DNA of 64,000 nucleotides. Origin: Balamuthia mandrillaris. Its lineage: Eukaryota; Discosea; Longamoebia; Balamuthiidae. The position numbers and the translations under genes were made by a program. Where the stretch lies: contig JAVKOQ010000006.1 in NCBI GenBank assembly GCA_031835245.1, positions 124,001-188,000 on the forward strand, read 5' to 3'. This document shows positions 58,878 to 64,000 of this stretch, piece by piece. Numbering within the stretch: position 1 is the first letter of the stretch; every line of letters starts with the position of its first letter. Under the pieces are notes generated by a model. That model saw only the letters and a program-made list of their open reading frames with translations. It did no database searches and was not told where the DNA came from.

Positions 58878-60229
58878 GTTTGTCAAAAGAGTGGGCTATC
58901 CGCAACGCGTTCAATTGTTGACGCGACATTCTAAACGTTGTCGTCACTGCGATAAACTGCTCATTAAGCCTGATCTCATTGCCTCCAAAACCGAATTTAA
59001 GCGACAACACTCTGCCTTGTACTTATTCTTTCGCTCCTGTGTTGTGCATTTTCTTCTTGCTCTTCCTCTTCTGCATCTTTTCCTCTCCTCTTTCTTTCCT
59101 TGTTTTCAATTTGTTTTATTTTGATACTTAGAATATAATATTATCTTATTCAAAAACAGTTTTGCGGTTCCAAGAGCAACAATAGTTCCGTTTGATGCTT
59201 TCCTTCCAGATCAACCGCAAGTTATAACATTAGTGTTGGCAAATCCTATCAAGCAGAGTCTCATGCGCGTTCATATCGAACCTGATCTCAATGCTTCCAC
59301 TGTTCAAGTATGGCTTTCTTCTTTGCTCATTCTTCACCTCTTCTCTTCTGCTTCTCTTCTGCTTCTCTTCTGCTTCTCTTCTCTTCTCTTCTGCTTCTCT
59401 TCTCTTCTGCTTCTCTTCTCTTCTTTGCTTCTCTTCTCTTCTGCTTCTCTTTCTCTCTTCTCTTCTCTTCTCTTCTCTTCTCTTCTTCTCTTCTTCTCTT
59501 TCTCTTCTTCTTCTTCTTCTCTTTCTCTTCTCTTCTCTTCTCTTCTTCTCTTCTCTTCTTTCTTTCTCTTCTTTCTTCTTCTCTTCTTCTTCTTCTTCTC
59601 TTCTTCTTCTTCTTCTTCTTCTTCTCTTCTCTTCTCTTCTTCTTCTTCTTCTTCTTCTCTTCTTCTTCTTCTTCTTCTTCTTCTTCTTCTTTCTTCTCTT
59701 TCTCTCTTCTCTTCTTCTCTCTTCTTCTTCTTCTCTTCTTCTCTTCTCTTCTCTTCTCTTCTCTTCTCTTCTCTTCTCTTCTCTTCTCTTCTCTTCTCTT
59801 CTCTTCTCTTTTTGCATAGATCTAACAAGCCATTAAAACCAAACGAATAATTCAAAAAGATGGAACCATCACCAATTGAAACATTTATCGGAGTGGCGGA
59901 CGAATACGAAGACGTTTGGGAGACAGACGAATACAAAGAGCTCAAGGCCAAAGATGAGGAATGTCCCTTCCTCCTCAAACGACACTTGGACAAGGTTTAC
60001 CTTTTGGTGAAGATTATTCCAAACGAAAATGTTTCTGAGCTTAAAGTAAGTTGTCCTTCTCTCCGTTTCTGTTGTTCAGGCCTCTCACTTTTATGCAACT
60101 TTACTAACAACCCCAAACAAATGAAAACAGTTATATCTCAACATTGACGCGACTTACACGAGCCTGATAAATGGTGAACAAACCGTAAAACTTCCTCTCT
60201 CCATTCATTTTGGCTCTTTCTCCGCTTAA
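57439..60229 (+). CDS. DCTN4: dynactin subunit 4 (p62)
   Basis: Seven exons (57439-57704, 57797-57981, 58045-58576, 58890-59018, 59160-59307, 59860-60045, 60131-60229) join in frame to 514 residues. The N-terminal zinc-binding region matches p62: FYCQQCSQVRCPFCVSEEID, SHYCPNCLDNM, CFQCPNCFSALTF and FHCGFCRWNS. Later exons give VQLLTRHSKRCRHCDKLLIK and the C-terminal beta domain (PRATIVPFDAFLPDQPQ, ANPIKQSLMRVHIEP). p62 sits at the pointed end of the dynactin Arp1 filament and helps dynein bind cargo. Residues about 175-260 form a Ser/Asp insertion. Intron 5 is 551 bp, nearly all C and T. Confidence 0.93.
59330..59815. repeat. TTCTC/TTC pyrimidine-only tract filling DCTN4 intron 5
   Basis: Almost 490 bp with mainly C and T on the sense strand, mixing TTCTC pentamers, GCTTCTC and TTC units and a few G. 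It makes long spurious frames on both strands. Confidence 0.95.
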
Positions 60230-60247
60230 CAACACGAAAAGAAAGTA

Positions 60248-60284
<37 letters not shown>

Positions 60285-60333
60285 TTCAAGAACGGCAACA
60301 TGAATGAGGTTATACTACAAAATACCTTTTCGT

Positions 60334-62926
60334 TCAAGAAATAACAAGCTGGTCCAAACAAAGTTGAAGCTTTGCCACTATCTCCTCTGTTGTTTTGTTG
60401 ACTAACAGTTTAGTTCTGAATTAGGAGAAGAAAAGAGAGAAGCGAAACGTACGAGCATCCGAAGCAGAAGCGGCTTCATAGGTATGAGCTTTGTTGTCTC
60501 CGTGAAACTCCAGGGTGAACTGACGTGGTTTATGCTTTGAAGCTACCGCCACCCTTTTCAACTCTGTGATTTGACGAACCGGCTTTGTTGTTTTTTGTGA
60601 GAAGAACGAAGAAGAAGAAGAAGAAGAAGAAGAAGAAGAAGAAGAAGAAGAAGAAGAAGAAGAAGAAGAAGAAGAAGAAGAAGAAGAAGAAGAAGAACAA
60701 GCAGAAGAACTAGAACTAGAACTAGAAGAAGAAGAAGAAGACGAAGAAGAAGAACAAGAACAAGAACAAGAAGAAGAAGCAGAAGAAGCAGAAGAAGAAG
60801 AAGAAGAAGAAGAAGAAGAAGAAGAACAAGAAGAACAAGCAGAAGAACTAGAACTAGAACTAGAAGAAGAAGAAGAAGACGAAGACGAAGAACAAGAACG
60901 ATGAAGAAGAAGAGTGATGAAGAAGAAGATGAAGGAGAGGAAGAAGAACAAAAACAAGACGAAGAAGTGCAAGAGTAAGGACAAGGAAGACTAAGAGAGA
61001 CGGATACCCGTTTCATAGAAGATTTGCTTTTCTTGCCTTTGCCGTTGGTGAACGTGATGCGGTGGCGGTCGATGCCGATGATGCGGTCCTGCTTGCCCAG
61101 CCTTCCCAGTTTGGTTACCTCGTATTGCTAAAAGGACAAGCGCCAAAGGATCAGGAAGGAAGAAGAACGACAAAGGAGTGAAGAAGCAAGAAGCTAAGTG
61201 GAACAAAGAAAGAAGGAAGAAAGAAGAGGATTACGGTGAATCGTATTTGGCTGTAAAACTTGATAGGTGCCATCTTTGAACTCTCCTCTTTCTCCTCTTT
61301 GGCTGTTAACGTTATCCCAGCAAGCAAGGGAAGATGAGAGAGTGAGAAAGGAGTTAGCGATCGCGAAGAAGAAGGAGGGGGATGGTAAACAAAAAGAGAG
61401 GAAAGCAAAACTGAATTCTCTGAGTTGAATGGCGTTGGTGTTGAGGGATTCCACCAAGGCGTCCAGGCTCAGCGGTCCGGTGTTCTTGTCACCGATCAGC
61501 TGCAAGCAGTAGTCCTCCACCGGCAACTGCCGCTTGAAACAAACTTTGTAGAGCAGGTCCCCCACTTTCAGGTCGGCATCTGTGGAGATGGTCTTCTCGA
61601 AGAGGTCAGCCATCTCTCCAATCTCTCTTTCCTCCTCTTCCACTTCTCTCCCAAAGCCTCCTGATACGCACCAGGTATTGGTTTCGTGGCAGACAGACCT
61701 TGATGAACTTGTCCTTTCGTTGCAACCCTTTGTTATGTTCATCAGTGCCACGGCTCTTCCATGTTCCACCAAACAATGAGCGTACCTTGATAGGAAGCAT
61801 TCACGAGAAGCACAAACATGTCTCCAAACTTTACCAAAGGCAAGTCCAAGTTGATGTCTGTTTCGAGCAAAGTGAAGAGCATGAGCAAAGGACGAAGCAA
61901 GTCGGAAAACGACAACAACATCGACAACAAACCAAAGTCATCTTCATCCACAGTCCCGTCGTCTTCGGCCATTCGCAAGACGTATGCTCCCGGGTCCAGG
62001 ATCAGGGATCCACCTCTCTTTTCCTCCTCGCACTTTTTCAACACCATCTCGATGACTTTGTGCCCTGTCGTCTCCTCGTGGACCTTATTGAAAACATAAA
62101 GAGAAAGGATGAAGAGATGAGAAGAACGAGGAACGAAGGAACAATGAGTATAAAACTGAAGAAGGTGTACCCGGAACCGCAGAGGTGAGCTCTCGCTGGG
62201 AAGAAAGATTGTGAGCTCTACAGAGGACTGCCGCTCCCGCAACTGAATGAGTTCCACCGTCTCGGTCATCAAGGAATAGACCGAATGGTTGATGGGTTTC
62301 ACTTCTTCTTTGGCAAAAGAAAGGGTGGAAGAAGAAGCCACCGAAACCGGTAAGGCTTCTTTCTTCAGTATTCCTGTTTTGTTCTGTTTACTTTCCGTTT
62401 TCGTGTGGTCCTCTTTGTTCTTGCCTTGGGTGGTACTCTTGTCAACCAGTTCTTGTGTTTCCTTTGCGTTGTTGCCTGCTGCGTTCTGCTTTGTCTCCAC
62501 AGCTGTAATTGAAAGTTGTTTATGATCGGCAAAACGAACTGCTCTGGATGCAGAGGTGCCCGGTTCGTGCCATCCATCTTTGTTGCTCTCCGACGCCGAG
62601 CGGGATCGAGAGGATGAAGGAGCAGGTTTGTTTGCAGAGACGCGGGAAGATGACTTTGTTGGATTAGTTTGTTGTGTTTGCTTCTCACGCAATAGTTTCT
62701 GTTGTTCTGAATACTTCAAAAAAAGTATAGAGTAAGAAAAAACAGACCCAACAGAAACGAGAACAAAAATATACTTTTTCCAGACTGGAACTCATCTCCA
62801 TTGTCTTTGGGGAACGAGCCGGGTTGAAGAGGAGGTCCGCCACCTCGTCAAAGCGATTTTGATCCACGTAGACGTTCCTCTTTTCCCTCAACACGTCCAA
62901 CGCGTGCGAAAAGTCGCCCACTCCCA

Positions 62927-62930
<4 letters not shown>
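60334..62930 (-). CDS. Sin1/MAPKAP1-like subunit of TORC2
   Basis: Start at the ATG at 62930 (MLGVGDFSHALDVLRE), stop at 60334. Modules in order: a Ser/Lys-rich linker; a CRIM domain (ELTIFLPSES, EETTGHKVIEMVLKK, AYVLRMAEDDGTVDEDDFG, DLPLVKFGDMFVLLVN); a Ras-binding-like domain (TDADLKVGDLLYKVCFKRQL, LQLIGDKNTGPLSLDALVES); and a PH domain (YEVTKLGRLGKQDRIIGIDR, PVRQITELKRVAVASKHKPR, FTLEFHGDNKAHTYEA). The last exon restores the PH helix as QEIVAKLQLCL. Sin1 brings AGC kinase substrates to TORC2 through CRIM. An intron of about 410 bp inside the PH domain is largely TTC repeats. Upstream it diverges from the gene at 63129. Confidence 0.85.
60607..60900. repeat. (GAA)n-rich tract inside the Sin1 PH-domain intron
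   Basis: GAA repeats with interspersed ACAAG and ACTAGA units on the plus strand, so TTC on the sense strand of Sin1. A block of about 80 bp (AACAAGCAGAAGAACTAGAA...) occurs twice, near 60696 and 60832. Confidence 0.95.

Positions 62931-62987
<57 letters not shown>
62931..62987. repeat. (CT)n repeat abutting the Sin1 ATG
   Basis: A CT run on the plus strand starts at the base next to the Sin1 start codon, so the Sin1 5' UTR ends in an uninterrupted GA tract on its sense strand. Confidence 0.9.
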
Positions 62988-63074
62988 AATTAGCAATTGA
63001 GCGAAACGACGCGCTGTGCACGCGTGGACCTGATTTTGTCGTCTATCTCAGCACTCTTTGTGTAGCAGTGGTTG

Positions 63075-63082
63075 TGTCGACA
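63075..63082. promoter_or_regulatory. TGTCGACA palindrome between divergent Sin1 and the 63129 gene
   Basis: An exact copy 145 bp upstream of the Sin1 ATG and 47 bp upstream of the plus-strand ATG at 63129. It could serve either gene, being a palindrome. Confidence 0.55.
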
Positions 63083-63128
63083 GTAATTATCCAATACAGC
63101 AAAAAATATTACACAGAAGAAAAAGCAA

Positions 63129-64000
63129 ATGCAACAACCGCTTCCTCCTTTGCCTCCTCTTCCTTCTTATGCTTCTTCTTTTTCTTCTTCAACACCAGTT
63201 CCTCCACTCCCTGCCATTCCCTCTGGGACGACTTTAGCACCTTCTTCCACACCAAATTGGAGGCCTCTGCCTCCTCCTCCTCCTTCTTCTTCAACCTCTT
63301 CTTCATTCCATGTAAATGCTTCTTCTTCTTTCTCAGAGAAACCTCTTCCTCCTTTACCTCCTCCTCCTTCTTCTTCTTCATCTTCTGCTGCTACCATCGC
63401 TCCTGCTGTTGACAGCAATAGTGGGATCTCGTTTGAGGAAGGAAGGAGGCAAGCCAGAGCATTGGCGCCCCTTCTGCTCTCTCCGGTTTACTTGTGGAGG
63501 ATGGAGAGAGGGTTCACTTCCCAGGTGTTGGAGCGTCACCCTTGTTCTCTTGTATTGACAACAACTCATGAAGAAGAAGGTATAAAGCAGCTCTTCTTTA
63601 TGCTATAATTTTCAGGTTTCTTTTTTTTATGTTTTTTTTCTTTTTCTTTTTCTTTTTTTTTTCTTTTCTTTTTTCTTTTTTTTCTTTTTTTTCTTTTTCT
63701 TTTTTTCTTTTTTTTTCTTTTTCTTTTTCTTCTTATCATTTTGTTAAAAATAAAACGAACAGGTTTATGTTTGATGGAAGCCTCTTCCTCTTCTCCTCTT
63801 TCTTCTTATTCTGCTGCTTCTTCGATGGGACGTGCTGGCTTCAAACTGGTTTTTCCACAGGACGAGCCTTCCTGTCTCTCTGTGAATGACACGGACTACA
63901 TACTCCGTTCCAACGATCAACAATTCTATCTTCTTCGATTGGAATTGTACGTATCATAGAGTACCTTCTTCTTTTTACTACTTCCTCTTCTTCTCCTCCT
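63129..64000 (+). CDS. proline/serine-rich N-terminus of an unidentified protein, cut by the window end
   Basis: Exon 1 (63129-63579) encodes PPLPPLP-type proline-rich repeats with Ser runs, then SFEEGRRQARALAPLLLSPV and YLWRMERGFTSQVLERHP. Exon 2 (63763-63950, phase 1) encodes a Ser-rich stretch and FKLVFPQDEPSCLSVNDTDY. A donor GTATCA at 63951 suggests that it continues past 64000. The proline-rich repeats look like SH3/EVH1 or profilin ligands, hinting at an actin link. No family is recognisable from what is visible. The intron is a poly-T/C tract. Confidence 0.65.

Noticed and set aside
59230-59993. Long KRREEK- and LLFSS-rich frames on both strands
   Set aside because: They come from the TTCTC tract in DCTN4 intron 5; flanking exons show it is intronic.

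Overview
This is a eukaryotic nuclear window, densely packed with short-intron (GT-AG) genes on both strands. The content (dynactin p62, a TORC2 Sin1 subunit, TOM7, a complex I subunit, a MutL protein, F-box/LRR and F-box/ankyrin proteins, a sedolisin peptidase, an SLC36-type transporter and a probable selenoprotein) points to a free-living amoeba. I infer Amoebozoa, probably Discosea (Acanthamoeba/Balamuthia-like). That is inference from gene content and style, not from a marker gene. The genetic code looks standard, apart from one TGA that is best read as selenocysteine.

Layout. 0.5-13.8 kb (-): one giant multi-exon HECT ubiquitin ligase. 14.5-18.2 kb (-): a PMS-type MutL protein. 18.5 kb (-): TOM7. 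19.0-20.3 kb (+): a Gln-rich predicted mitochondrial protein. 20.3-23.0 kb: gene-poor, with a 34-residue spliced micro-gene inside a repeat/inverted-repeat cluster and two identical tRNA-Gly(GCC) genes facing each other. 23.0-26.1 kb (+): RhoGAP. 26.7-27.5 kb (+): NDUFA1-like subunit. 28.1-30.3 kb (+): secreted tripeptidyl-peptidase (S53). 30.8-39.7 kb: three tandem copies of a TcmP-like (three-Cys-motif partner) gene. The first is nearly complete and fused to a coiled coil; the second is a pseudogene split by a Ty1/copia retrotransposon (33.27-38.27 kb, - strand); the third is a 5'-truncated relic. 39.7-40.8 kb (+): a small Cys-rich type I membrane protein whose four exons fit exactly in frame. 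41.1-43.9 kb (-): F-box/LRR protein. 44.3-44.9 kb (-): thioredoxin/PDI-like protein ending in KDEL. 45.0-46.1 kb (+): PRXL2C/AAED1-type peroxiredoxin-like protein with a UxxC active site and a SECIS-like hairpin in its 3' UTR. 46.4-48.2 kb (+): tRNase Z. 48.6-50.2 kb (+): L-threonine aldolase. 50.3-51.9 kb (-): charged coiled-coil protein. 52.2-54.9 kb (+): amino-acid transporter. 54.9-55.3 kb (-): small acidic protein. 55.6-57.2 kb (-): intronless F-box/ankyrin protein. 57.4-60.2 kb (+): DCTN4. 60.3-62.9 kb (-): Sin1. 63.1 kb to the end (+): start of an unidentified proline-rich protein.

Two window-wide patterns stand out. An 8-bp palindrome, TGTCGACA, occurs seven times (plus near-matches), always between genes and within about 310 bp upstream of a start codon; it is a candidate promoter element. 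Simple repeats are polarised by transcription: introns carry pyrimidine tracts (CT, TTC, TTCTC, GTTCTC, GTTT) on the sense strand, while purine tracts precede many start codons.

Exon junctions were worked out by eye from reading-frame continuity and family motifs. Those of the HECT, MutL, F-box/LRR and Sin1 genes are only partly resolved; those of the other multi-exon genes fit exactly in frame.
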